Below, one piece after another: positions 1-9,899 of a stretch of 9,954 nucleotides of DNA. How positions within the stretch are numbered: the first letter of the stretch is position 1; every line of letters starts with the position of its first letter. The stretch is from NCBI GenBank assembly GCA_002469895.1, contig DKOA01000008.1, positions 1 through 9,954 on the forward strand, given 5' to 3'. A model generated the notes under the pieces. The model was not told where the DNA came from and did not search any database. It saw nothing but the letters and a program-made list of their open reading frames with translations. The position numbers were made by a program, and so were the translations under genes. The DNA comes from Opitutia bacterium UBA7374 (GTDB taxonomy: Bacteria; Verrucomicrobiota; Verrucomicrobiia; Opitutales; Coraliomargaritaceae).

Positions 1-54
<54 letters not shown>

Positions 55-72
55 GTCCAAAAATTCAATGCC

Positions 73-145
<73 letters not shown>

Positions 146-185
146 AGACGTATGGTGCCTTCGCAGGAACGAAAGCGAGCTGCGA

Positions 186-214
186 AATAGAGCGTTCACA
201 GGGGCAACTGTCAA
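186..214 (-). promoter_or_regulatory. Sigma-70 promoter of the tRNA-Lys/tRNA-Thr unit
   Basis: On the reverse strand a perfect -35 TTGACA (209-214) is followed, after exactly 17 bp, by TCTATT (186-191, 4 of 6 to TATAAT). Transcription would start near 178-180, about 35 nt before the tRNA-Lys 5' end. A 7-bp inverted repeat (160-166 and 180-186) lies around the predicted start. The promoter begins only about 20 bp beyond the stop of the upstream secreted-repeat gene, and no terminator is visible between them, so some read-through from that operon is possible. Confidence 0.7.
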
Positions 215-233
215 GCCCGTGCTGGGAAGTTTT

Positions 234-776
234 TTATCGATCGACAGGCGGCGTAGCGGGCTTTTTGCCGCTGGGCGAATCGCCCGGTTTCTGTCGCGGT
301 CGTCCACCGGGGAGGAAGCCCTCCTCTTGAAAGACGCGCAGACGTTCGGCTGGTGAGAGATCACGCAAGCGGCGACGCCAATCCGCTCGTTCTTCTGTAC
401 TCATGGCATCCCAATTGCGACGCATGGCCTCGCGCGTCTCTTTAGGAATCGATTGGTAGTACTGCCGCATGGCTTCGACTTTTCCGGGCTCCATGGCGTC
501 CATGTCTTTCATCCGGCGGCGCATTTTATCTCTATCCGCCGGGCTCATTTTCTCAATCCGCTCAACGGTTTGACGCAGATTGGCCAACTCTTTGGCATCC
601 ATCGAAAGCAGGTGCTGAAGGAGCCGGCTCTCGACCCCGGAGGGTGACTTTCGTCCGGCCTCACGAGTGGCGCCCGGTGCCTCGGGCCGGGGGCCGGGAG
701 CTTGCCCGTAGACGGCACCGGAAATGCTGATCGAAATAGCGCACAATGCGAGTATGGGGAGGCCGAGAGTTTTCAT
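234..776 (-). CDS. Secreted protein with six short helical repeats (DUF3106/Spy-like), ECF operon
   Basis: The 180-residue product is predicted to be periplasmic. It has a signal peptide at residues 1-24 (Lys2, then a hydrophobic core, cleavage probably after VYG). Residues 59-152 hold six copies of a short unit, each starting with a hydrophobic residue, then Ser/Pro/acidic residues, Arg, and a Met/Trp/Arg-rich helix. They begin at M59, M77, M95, I110, M125 and L140, so spacing is 18, 18, 15, 15, 15. The tail from about 156 is Pro/Gly/Lys rich and probably disordered. This pattern recalls DUF3106 and Spy/CpxP-like periplasmic stress proteins, but I recognise no exact family. Its ATG overlaps the stop of the anti-sigma-like gene by 4 nt (773-776), indicating translational coupling. 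A role as an envelope-stress effector or sensor of the sigma factor is inferred from context. Confidence 0.75.
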   Translation of the reverse strand: MKTLGLPILALCAISISISGAVYGQAPGPRPEAPGATREAGRKSPSGVESRLLQHLLSMDAKELANLRQTVERIEKMSPADRDKMRRRMKDMDAMEPGKVEAMRQYYQSIPKETREAMRRNWDAMSTEERADWRRRLRDLSPAERLRVFQEEGFLPGGRPRQKPGDSPSGKKPATPPVDR

Positions 777-1168
777 GATTCCAAACCGAAGTAGAGTGCA
801 TCAAAAGTTTGCAGGAGCGTCGAGCCATCCAGAGGAGAGGGTTCCTCGATCTGACCGGCCAGGCCGGAGAGCCCCTGCTCGAGTAGAAAGATTTCCTGAT
901 CCAGTGCGGTTTCGAGGGGAAACGGCTCGAAATGGCTGTCACTCTCGACAACTGGGTTACCAAGCAGAAGCACCAGAGCAGCGGCCGCAGCCAGCGGTAA
1001 GGCAAAGGGCAGGAGCACCCGCAGCGCACGCGATCGGCGTTGTTCTTCGATTTGATTAGCCGCCGCTAGGGTACGAGCAACAAAGTCGGCGCTGGGGACA
1101 AGGGGACGACGGGCCAGAAGATCGTCTATCTGGCGGTCGAGCGGGTCACGTGGATCGGTGGTCTTCAT
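773..1168 (-). CDS. Single-span membrane protein, probable anti-sigma factor of the ECF operon
   Basis: A 131-residue protein with a hydrophilic N-terminal segment (1-46) rich in charged residues, one transmembrane helix at about 49-70 (Leu/Ala rich), and a short acidic C-terminal domain (71-131) expected on the outer face. This topology, with the cytoplasmic part first and the gene directly downstream of an ECF sigma gene (32-nt gap), is that of a membrane anti-sigma factor. The zinc-type motif HxxxCxxC is absent and the cytoplasmic part is short, so if it is an anti-sigma factor it is a non-ZAS, minimal one. There is no Shine-Dalgarno sequence before the ATG; the upstream stretch is A/T-rich. 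Its stop overlaps the next gene by 4 nt. The sequence alone does not identify a known family, so function is inferred from position and topology. Confidence 0.7.
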   Translation of the reverse strand: MKTTDPRDPLDRQIDDLLARRPLVPSADFVARTLAAANQIEEQRRSRALRVLLPFALPLAAAAALVLLLGNPVVESDSHFEPFPLETALDQEIFLLEQGLSGLAGQIEEPSPLDGSTLLQTFDALYFGLES

Positions 1169-1200
1169 GATGAAATAATTAAAAGGAAAAGATGGGCTTC

Positions 1201-1782
1201 TTAGTTATGCCATTCAGCGAGAGCTTGGCGAAGGTGTGCCCGGGCCCGGTGGATCCAGCTTTTTACGGCACTGACGCTGCCGCCCAGAGCTTCGGAGATT
1301 TCCTCATAAGAAAGGCCCTGCTGCTGAAGGAGTAGGATGGCCTGGCGCTGATTGTCCGGGAGGGCGGTGAGGGCGCGGTGAAAGGCTTCTTCGATCTCGT
1401 TGCAGTTGTCTGACTGGTCGGCGTGCTCTTGTATAAGATTCTCAGTAGGGTCTATGTAGTGAAGTGGACGGCGGGCCTTCTTCCGGTAACCGTCAATCAG
1501 CCGACGGCGAGCCAGCGTAAAGAGGAAGGCCTTAAAGCTGCTGCGGGCTTCGTAACGGGGAGCGGCGCGGTAGAGGTCGAGGAAGGTCTCCTGAGCCAAA
1601 TCCTCAGCGTCCTCCCGACTGCTGGTCGAACGGTGAAAATAATTAATCAAGTGCGATTGCCAACGTTCGACAAGAGAGGCAAAGGCCGCTTGATCACCAT
1701 CCGCAACGGCCTGTAGCTGAGCGCTGTCAATATCCTCCGCGACCGCGGGTCGGTTCGGTTTGCTGGGCTCTGAAGTCGTCAT
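1201..1782 (-). CDS. ECF-family RNA polymerase sigma factor
   Basis: The 193-residue protein redirects RNA polymerase to a stress regulon. Region 2 spans about residues 30-103, including DAEDLAQETFLDLYR (58-72) for core and -10 recognition and the basic FLFTLARRRLIDGYRKK stretch (86-102). Region 4 spans about 136-190, with the LPDNQRQAILLLQQQGLSYEE start and a helix-turn-helix through SAVKSWIHRARAHLR, which reads the -35. No region 3 and no C-terminal extension are visible. The ATG at 1782 gives the usual ECF length and begins just before the conserved part. The frame stays open to 1974, and an ATG at 1854 exists, but the extra residues look unlike sigma sequence. No Shine-Dalgarno precedes 1782. 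It is first in an operon with the membrane protein and the repeat protein, and a matching ECF-type promoter lies at 1862-1890. Confidence 0.93.
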   Translation of the reverse strand: MTTSEPSKPNRPAVAEDIDSAQLQAVADGDQAAFASLVERWQSHLINYFHRSTSSREDAEDLAQETFLDLYRAAPRYEARSSFKAFLFTLARRRLIDGYRKKARRPLHYIDPTENLIQEHADQSDNCNEIEEAFHRALTALPDNQRQAILLLQQQGLSYEEISEALGGSVSAVKSWIHRARAHLRQALAEWHN

Positions 1783-1861
1783 ACGCGCAGTCGCAAAACC
1801 CGATACGCGCAGGCAGGGTACAGGGTGTGCATATATCAGTAATGGTAGCTTCATCCATGCA

Positions 1862-1890
1862 GTAGATCGTCGACAAGTAAAGAAAGTTGC
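1862..1890 (-). promoter_or_regulatory. Candidate ECF (RpoE-type) promoter of the sigma operon
   Basis: On the reverse strand GCAACTT (1884-1890) and ATCTAC (1862-1867) are separated by 16 bp. The RpoE/ECF02 pattern as I know it is GGAACTT, about 16 bp, then GTCTAA-like, so six of seven -35 bases and the TCTA core match. Transcription would start near 1856 and give a leader of about 73 nt before the ATG at 1782. The placement suggests positive autoregulation by the sigma factor. Short motifs of this kind also arise by chance, hence the modest confidence. Confidence 0.4.
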
Positions 1891-1978
1891 AGCGGGAACA
1901 GCGATTTGCCGGATCTCCTCCCCCGGAGTCAACAGAGCAGAGCCGAAATTCTCTTCAATGAGACAATACAGCAAAGTA

Positions 1979-2004
1979 CTTACTCACAGGGTTTTGTGAA
2001 TAAG
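1979..2004. promoter_or_regulatory. Inverted pair of DnaA-box-like 9-mers upstream of nrdB
   Basis: An imperfect palindrome has 10-bp arms (1979-1988 and 1995-2004, 9 of 10 complementary) around GGGTTT. The right arm, read on the minus strand, contains TTATTCACA (1995-2003), a full match to the DnaA box TTATNCACA. The left arm, read on the plus strand, contains TTACTCACA (1980-1988), one base off. In E. coli the nrdAB promoter is controlled by DnaA through such boxes, so a role in tying RNR expression to replication initiation is plausible. Binding is inferred. Confidence 0.45.
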
Positions 2005-2014
2005 TTGTCGATAA

Positions 2015-2030
2015 TTACTAGATATAGTGC
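2015..2030 (+). promoter_or_regulatory. NrdR box 1
   Basis: The 16-mer TTACTAGATATAGTGC matches the NrdR consensus acaCwaTATaTwGtgt at most positions, including the core C-T-A, ATAT-A and GTG. NrdR is the ATP/dATP-sensing repressor of ribonucleotide reductase genes and acts at paired boxes. The second box starts 31 bp downstream, three helical turns away, the usual arrangement. It lies upstream of the nrdB -35 element. Confidence 0.8.
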
Positions 2031-2045
2031 CCAAGTCGCTTGATT

Positions 2046-2061
2046 TTTCAATATCTTGTGT
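2046..2061 (+). promoter_or_regulatory. NrdR box 2
   Basis: The 16-mer TTTCAATATCTTGTGT fits acaCwaTATaTwGtgt in the CAATAT core and the TTGTGT end. Its start is exactly 31 bp from that of box 1, leaving 15 bp between boxes. It lies 7 bp upstream of the TTGACA -35 element at 2069-2074, a position from which bound NrdR could exclude RNA polymerase from the nrdB promoter. Confidence 0.8.
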
Positions 2062-2068
2062 TCTCGTA

Positions 2069-2099
2069 TTGACACTGTGCATTTTTGGATCAGTCTACA
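2069..2099 (+). promoter_or_regulatory. Probable nrdB promoter
   Basis: A perfect TTGACA -35 lies at 2069-2074. The best -10 I can find is TCTACA (2094-2099, 3 of 6) with a long 19-bp spacer, so the -10 is weak or differently placed. The position just after NrdR box 2 supports this as the regulated promoter. It would give a 5' leader of roughly 135 nt before nrdB. Confidence 0.45.
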
Positions 2100-2239
2100 C
2101 GGATTGGTGCGAGTGCCAGTAAACTCACGATGACTCTATCTTCTTACCATTCAGAAACTTCGGAAAAACTGGCTGAAAAGTACCGGATTGGCTAAGAGAA
2201 CAGGGTCTCACCTATTCACCTAAACTACAAACTTTGACT

Positions 2240-3322
<1,083 letters not shown>

Positions 3323-3339
3323 TTGACAACTCAATTTGC

Positions 3340-3374
3340 CGGGGTGCGGAAAACCACCGCACCCCGTTTTTTTT
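3340..3374 (+). terminator. Intrinsic terminator between nrdB and nrdA
   Basis: A perfect 10-bp GC-rich stem, CGGGGTGCGG (3340-3349) with CCGCACCCCG (3357-3366), closes a 7-nt loop and is followed by eight T residues (3367-3374). It starts 17 nt after the nrdB stop. This is a textbook rho-independent terminator inside what would normally be a two-gene nrd operon. It implies either partial read-through or a separate nrdA promoter in the 72 bp before nrdA, where I see only A/T-rich sequence and no good -35/-10 pair. Confidence 0.92.
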
Positions 3375-3446
3375 CACAACTTTTTTCCCTTTTATTAAAC
3401 TGTTCACTCCTAACCAAATTTCTATTACGAAACGCCCGCAGCCAAG

Positions 3447-6689
<3,243 letters not shown>

Positions 6690-6701
6690 GGAAATCTCCA
6701 C

Positions 6702-6743
6702 AAACAGGCCGTGTTCGATCTATTCGACACGGCCTGTTTTTTT
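6702..6743 (+). terminator. Intrinsic terminator after nrdA
   Basis: An 11-bp stem, ACAGGCCGTGT (6704-6714) with ACACGGCCTGT (6727-6737), is extended inward by CGA/TCG with one bulged T, and outward by two A-T pairs. A run of seven T residues (6737-6743) follows. It begins 13 nt after the nrdA stop and should end the transcript. Confidence 0.92.
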
Positions 6744-6778
6744 GCGGAAAATAAGTCCAGAAAAACCGAAAAGAAAAT

Positions 6779-6808
6779 GGCGCGAGGCCTACCCCTAAAC
6801 CTCGCGCC
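6779..6808. repeat. Perfect 9-bp inverted repeat (hairpin)
   Basis: GGCGCGAGG (6779-6787) and CCTCGCGCC (6800-6808) pair perfectly across a 12-nt loop. On the plus strand only a short TTTT follows, 7 nt after the stem. On the minus strand the stem is followed at once by ATTTTCTTTT, so it would work better as a minus-strand terminator. The nearest minus-strand gene, the glycosyltransferase, ends more than 700 bp away with the DUF721 gene in between. Its purpose is unclear. Confidence 0.6.
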
Positions 6809-6916
6809 GTACTGTTTTCTGCTATGTGGTATTACCCCAACTCCCTATACGGGAGACGATAAAGATATTGCACTTAGCATGCCAATTTCTGCAGCTAACA
6901 TTTTTTTGCATTAAAT

Positions 6917-6932
6917 TTTGGCACCTGCCAAA
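6917..6932. promoter_or_regulatory. Operator-like palindrome upstream of the DUF721 gene
   Basis: TTTGGCA-CC-TGCCAAA is a perfect 7-bp inverted repeat with a 2-bp centre, set in an A/T-rich block about 100 bp before the DUF721 start. The size and symmetry suit a dimeric repressor site. No regulator can be named. Confidence 0.3.
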
Positions 6933-7031
6933 TATCGTTTTGGCCGATAACGAAACGCCCATGTCGAATGCTTTCTACCGGCGATTCATTTATTCGCTCG
7001 TCCCGAGTGAAGAGGCGTGCAGACTCACGAC

Positions 7032-7394
7032 ATGCCTTTCAGCAAAAAAACAGAAGATCTGATCGCTGACTTTCGCGGATTACCGCGCACTGTTAGCGCG
7101 TCGGCTCGCCGGGCACCGATGGCCTTGGGGAACCTGCTGGTCGTTCTGAAAGAGCAATATAAGCTGGAAAAACCTAGCCCGGAGCGCTCACTCGTGGAAA
7201 ACTGGGCAAGCGTATTCGGAAAAGCTGCGGGGCGCTGTAACCCCATCCGTATTAAGGACGATCACATCCTCATCATCTCAGTAACCAATCAAACCCTGCG
7301 CTCTGAGTTGCAATTCCGTAAAAAGGAGATTTTAGAGCGCATCCGGCAACTGAAGCATTGTGATGAAATCAATGAACTCGTCATCCGCGGTTAA
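7032..7394 (+). CDS. DUF721-family protein, DciA-like (probable replicative helicase loader)
   Basis: The 120-residue protein has a basic N-terminal extension (1-30) followed by a DUF721 domain (about 31-120). The domain shows the typical layout: a helix ALGNLLVVLKEQY, the conserved Trp58 in LVENWASVFG with Gly63, strands ILIISVTNQT, then LRSELQFRKKEILERI, ending in a hydrophobic strand with Arg-Gly. DUF721 includes DciA, which helps load DnaB at origins in bacteria lacking DnaC/DnaI. That role is inferred from the family. The frame opens with a GTG at 7017. ATG 7032 is preferred because the AAGAGG at 7010-7015 lies almost against the GTG, yet for ATG the same motif is rather far (16 nt). Placement near nrd genes under NrdR/DnaA-type control fits a DNA-replication setting, but terminators separate it from nrdA. 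Confidence 0.82.
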   Translation: MPFSKKTEDLIADFRGLPRTVSASARRAPMALGNLLVVLKEQYKLEKPSPERSLVENWASVFGKAAGRCNPIRIKDDHILIISVTNQTLRSELQFRKKEILERIRQLKHCDEINELVIRG

Positions 7395-7530
7395 TGGCAC
7401 CGAATGAGCTGATTTCAGCGACCAATACAGGCCGGAAAACTCGGGTACCGTTCAAAGAGGATAGCTCTGTCTTCCATCCGGATCTGCGGCTACATCCATA
7501 AACCGGCAGCGAGAGCCACGATTGAATGAC

Positions 7531-8790
7531 TTAACCTTCTGCATCCCGACTAGCGGCCATCTCCTCGATTACCCGGACGGCGGTTGCCGGTCCGTCCTCC
7601 TTGGCCAGTAAATCGGCCACAGTGCAGGCACGACGGGGTAGCTTTTTACTCTTTTCAATAGTTCGTACCGCTTTAGGTAAGCCCTCCGGCCACTTACTAC
7701 ACTTTAATTCCAAGCCCACACCGAGGCGTCTGACTTCACCGGCAAAGAACCATTGATCCCCGATATGGGGAATCACAATATGCGGCAATCCGGCATGTAA
7801 GACACTGGCTGTGGTACCTGCTCCACCATGGTGAATGATCATCGATCCATAGCGGAATAACTGGTCGTGCGAAACCTTGCCGACACGCTTAATCTCGGGC
7901 CTTGGGCCTTCGATTTTCAAGCCCGCCCAACCGGACTGCAGAATCAACTTCTTACCCTTTGGCCAGCATCGGATAAAGCGGGCCATAACCTTACGAGATT
8001 CGTTAAAATTGACGCTGCCAAAAGTCAAAATCGGCACCTTTTCATCGCCGCAAAATGCGGCCAGTTCTGCATCCAGAGCTGAATCCTCCGGTGACTGCCA
8101 ACGCAGATACCCGCTAAATACAAAACGGTCACTCCAAAGCGTTTTGGGTTCAAAAAGCCCGGGCGATACACTGACGATGACTCGATCCGCCGGCTCCAGG
8201 AGGAAATCGGGGATCTGCTCAATCCCGTTCCGCTCAGCGGCCTCGCCGACAATTTTCTTAATCTTCCAAGTAATCAGCCGATTACCGATTTTCCAGAGCA
8301 GGCAATTCCATGCCCGGCGCAAAGCTGCCGGATAAACCAGCAATCTGGGGTAGCGCTCAGGTGGATAACTCGGCGAAGGCACCGCATTGTGGGTAAACGT
8401 GATTACGGCGTTGGGCACGCCCATATTCTGAGCCAGGGCACACAAGCTGGAAAACAAATAGCTACTGACAAAGACATCAGCCCAGGCCAACTCGGCGCGC
8501 AAAATTGTAAAGATCTCGTCGATGTAAGGAAGCGATTCCTGATATATAATCCCAATCAGGTCGATGGCATCCTTTGCCTTGGTCAAGTCACGCATGGCCT
8601 CGGATAGCCCCCCTTGATCCCAATCCGGAGGCAGTGCTATAAATTCCAACCCTGCCCGTTCTACCTCGTCACGGAAAAATGAGATGGTAGCAAAGCGTAC
8701 CTCGTGTCCCGCTTCAAGCAAGGCACGTCCCAAACGAATGATCGGAAAGATGTCTCCGGTCGATCCATGAGAGGTGAGTAGAACGCGCAT
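7531..8790 (-). CDS. GT1-type (GT-B fold) UDP-glycosyltransferase, UGT/MGT-like
   Basis: A 419-residue cytosolic or membrane-associated enzyme that should transfer a sugar from a nucleotide-sugar donor to a small lipophilic acceptor. The N-terminal half begins with the glycine-rich MRVLLTSHGSTGDIFPIIRLGRAL loop, with HGSTGD at residues 8-13, typical of macrolide/sterol-type GT1 enzymes. A linker of about 200-240 follows. The C-terminal donor domain has LTFGSVNF, then HHGGAGTT (H320-T327), and AGLPHIVIPHIGDQWF (residues 333-348), with Asp345-Gln346 expected to contact the sugar. Length is normal for the family. There is no signal peptide; hydrophobic patches around 105-125 and 150-175 may bind membrane or acceptor. 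The acceptor cannot be read from the sequence; a lipid or terpenoid is possible. The ATG has no Shine-Dalgarno. It converges with the DUF721 gene, 136 bp apart, and no terminator is obvious between them. Confidence 0.9.
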   Translation of the reverse strand: MRVLLTSHGSTGDIFPIIRLGRALLEAGHEVRFATISFFRDEVERAGLEFIALPPDWDQGGLSEAMRDLTKAKDAIDLIGIIYQESLPYIDEIFTILRAELAWADVFVSSYLFSSLCALAQNMGVPNAVITFTHNAVPSPSYPPERYPRLLVYPAALRRAWNCLLWKIGNRLITWKIKKIVGEAAERNGIEQIPDFLLEPADRVIVSVSPGLFEPKTLWSDRFVFSGYLRWQSPEDSALDAELAAFCGDEKVPILTFGSVNFNESRKVMARFIRCWPKGKKLILQSGWAGLKIEGPRPEIKRVGKVSHDQLFRYGSMIIHHGGAGTTASVLHAGLPHIVIPHIGDQWFFAGEVRRLGVGLELKCSKWPEGLPKAVRTIEKSKKLPRRACTVADLLAKEDGPATAVRVIEEMAASRDAEG

Positions 8791-8866
8791 AAAAAGATGG
8801 AGTCAGCAGGATAAATGGGAGGCAGTTCTGTAGGAATCGGCTAATCGCGTTACCATACGCGTCCGC

Positions 8867-9385
8867 TCAACCCTTCATCCGGTCGCCTCCACTAGATTGG
8901 TAGAGGGCAAGATCGGGGATATCGATCAACACTTGGACTAGTTGGCGCGACAGATAGAGTAAGCCCACCTTGAAAACAAGTTGCAGAAAGGAAACGAGCA
9001 AAAGCCCCCACTCAATCACCTGAACAGAACGTGGGTTACCGGCTGCATCTTTTACCATTTGTGTCACCGTGAAACCACTACCCAATTGAAGAAGGAACAA
9101 CAGAACCAGTACAACAATCGCACCATAAAAAATCCACTCTACCAGAGCACGCTGACGACCATAGGCCGTATTTTGGCGCACCGCCAATAATAGTGAATTG
9201 CCCACCGGGGTTTTACGCGTCTCGACCGGAGCTTCCGCTTTTTCCTCAGACGCCTCTGATTGGTAGCCACGAACCCGCTTGAACGCAGCATAGGCCTGCT
9301 GCCACTGATATTCAGACATTTTACGGGCGCTCGGATCCATCTTTGACCGAGAAGCCTTAAAAGATTCAAAACTCTGCATGCTCAT
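8867..9385 (-). CDS. Hypothetical two-span membrane protein
   Basis: I do not recognise a family. The 172-residue product has a charged, soluble N-terminal region (1-80) that includes an aromatic segment, SEYQWQQAYAAFKRVRGYQ (24-42). Two transmembrane helices follow at about 84-103 and 125-147, joined by a short polar loop, then a short C-terminal tail ending in a Gly/Asp/Lys stretch. Both helices are strongly Leu/Val rich. An even number of spans with a long soluble start suggests both ends are cytoplasmic. ATG 9385 was chosen; ATGs at 9379 and 9319 are also possible, the latter starting exactly at the aromatic segment. None has a Shine-Dalgarno. It lies 70 bp after sodN and 76 bp before the glycosyltransferase on the same strand, so the three might be cotranscribed, though these gaps leave room for separate promoters. 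Confidence 0.65.
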   Translation of the reverse strand: MSMQSFESFKASRSKMDPSARKMSEYQWQQAYAAFKRVRGYQSEASEEKAEAPVETRKTPVGNSLLLAVRQNTAYGRQRALVEWIFYGAIVVLVLLFLLQLGSGFTVTQMVKDAAGNPRSVQVIEWGLLLVSFLQLVFKVGLLYLSRQLVQVLIDIPDLALYQSSGGDRMKG

Positions 9386-9455
9386 AACTTGGCAAGATAT
9401 TGCAGCTACGGCAAGCGGAGGATTTCCCGCGACCAGCCCCTAATTCGAGATCGAT

Positions 9456-9887
9456 CTAGGCCGGGGGATAATAGGTAAGCAAGGCCTTGATCGCCTTATG
9501 CAAGTCTTCCGCATAACGAACAGACCCCTGCTGCTTGGCTTTCATTGCCGCAAGGATCACTGCATGATGGGCAGCTAAACGGTCAGCGTAATCCGACTGT
9601 GCCGGCTTTACCCGTTGGGTAAGGAAATAATTGCTCATCGTTTCAATGATCTGATCGGCATGAATTTCCTTGTTATTTACCCATCGCACAAATTGCTGTT
9701 GGGATTGTAGATCGGACTGATCCGCTAATTCCTCCATGCTCCGGCAGGCCTTGATCACTGTCTCTGCATCCTCAAGCAGAGCCACCACCCGAGCGTGATC
9801 GCCATAAATCCCGCAAGGCACCTGACAATGCGCATTTAAAAAAAGCGGAAAGGCGATGATAGATAAAAAAATAAGTAAGTGCTTCAT
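9456..9887 (-). CDS. sodN: Nickel superoxide dismutase with Sec signal peptide
   Basis: The enzyme converts superoxide to oxygen and hydrogen peroxide at a nickel site built by its N-terminal hook. Residues 1-19 form a signal peptide (MKHLL start, hydrophobic core, LNA before the cut). Residue 20 is then the His1 of the nickel hook, and HCQVPCGIYG gives His1, Cys2, Pro5, Cys6, Gly7 and Tyr9, all the key Ni-SOD positions. Position 3 is Gln where Streptomyces has Asp. Further family marks are RWVNNKEIHADQIIETMSNYF (68-88), with Tyr87 in the conserved YF. The mature chain is 124 residues, against about 117 in Streptomyces. ATG 9887 is set by a clear AAAGGAG Shine-Dalgarno five bases upstream; a TTG at 9905 is rejected. 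Known Ni-SODs use the peptidase SodX to expose His1; no sodX is in the window. Export to the periplasm or outside is inferred. Confidence 0.93.
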   Translation of the reverse strand: MKHLLIFLSIIAFPLFLNAHCQVPCGIYGDHARVVALLEDAETVIKACRSMEELADQSDLQSQQQFVRWVNNKEIHADQIIETMSNYFLTQRVKPAQSDYADRLAAHHAVILAAMKAKQQGSVRYAEDLHKAIKALLTYYPPA

Positions 9888-9892
9888 ACAGG

Positions 9893-9899
9893 CTCCTTT
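9893..9899 (-). promoter_or_regulatory. Strong Shine-Dalgarno of sodN
   Basis: On the reverse strand AAAGGAG lies five bases (CCTGT) before the ATG at 9887. It is the only canonical ribosome binding site in the window, and it decides the sodN start and so the signal peptide. Upstream, TATATT (9906-9911 on the reverse strand) could be a -10 element, but no matching -35 is visible. Confidence 0.85.

Larger units (their letters stand above)
1783..2239. other. 457-bp divergent regulatory region between the ECF operon and nrdB
   Basis: There is no convincing coding sequence here. Going rightwards it contains the candidate ECF promoter, the DnaA-box palindrome, two NrdR boxes and the nrdB -35. The segment 2100-2239 is the predicted nrdB leader. 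I saw no strong hairpin, B12 box or other riboswitch signature in it, nor a Shine-Dalgarno sequence before the nrdB ATG. Confidence 0.75.
6690..7031. other. Gene-free stretch with hairpins between nrdA and the DUF721 gene
   Basis: After the nrdA terminator I find no credible gene. Three inverted repeats stand out: GGCGCGAGG/CCTCGCGCC (6779-6787 and 6800-6808), CTCCC/GGGAG (6841-6845 and 6851-6855), and the compact palindrome TTTGGCA-CC-TGCCAAA (6917-6932). A/T-rich sequence at 6898-6937 is the likeliest place for the promoter of the next gene, but no clear -35/-10 pair is visible. A short frame starting at ATG 6961 runs only to 7062, and I do not consider it a gene. Confidence 0.6.

Noticed and set aside
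1783..1974. N-terminal extension of the ECF sigma factor by 64 residues
   Set aside because: The added residues do not look like sigma region sequence and would make the protein unusually long. The candidate promoter lies inside the extension.
2100..2239. Riboswitch (for example cobalamin) in the nrdB leader
   Set aside because: No B12 box or strong hairpin is visible, and class I RNR does not use cobalamin.
6711..7062. Small overlapping open frames after nrdA
   Set aside because: They start inside the terminator hairpin or cross the DUF721 start, have no ribosome site and no recognisable sequence.
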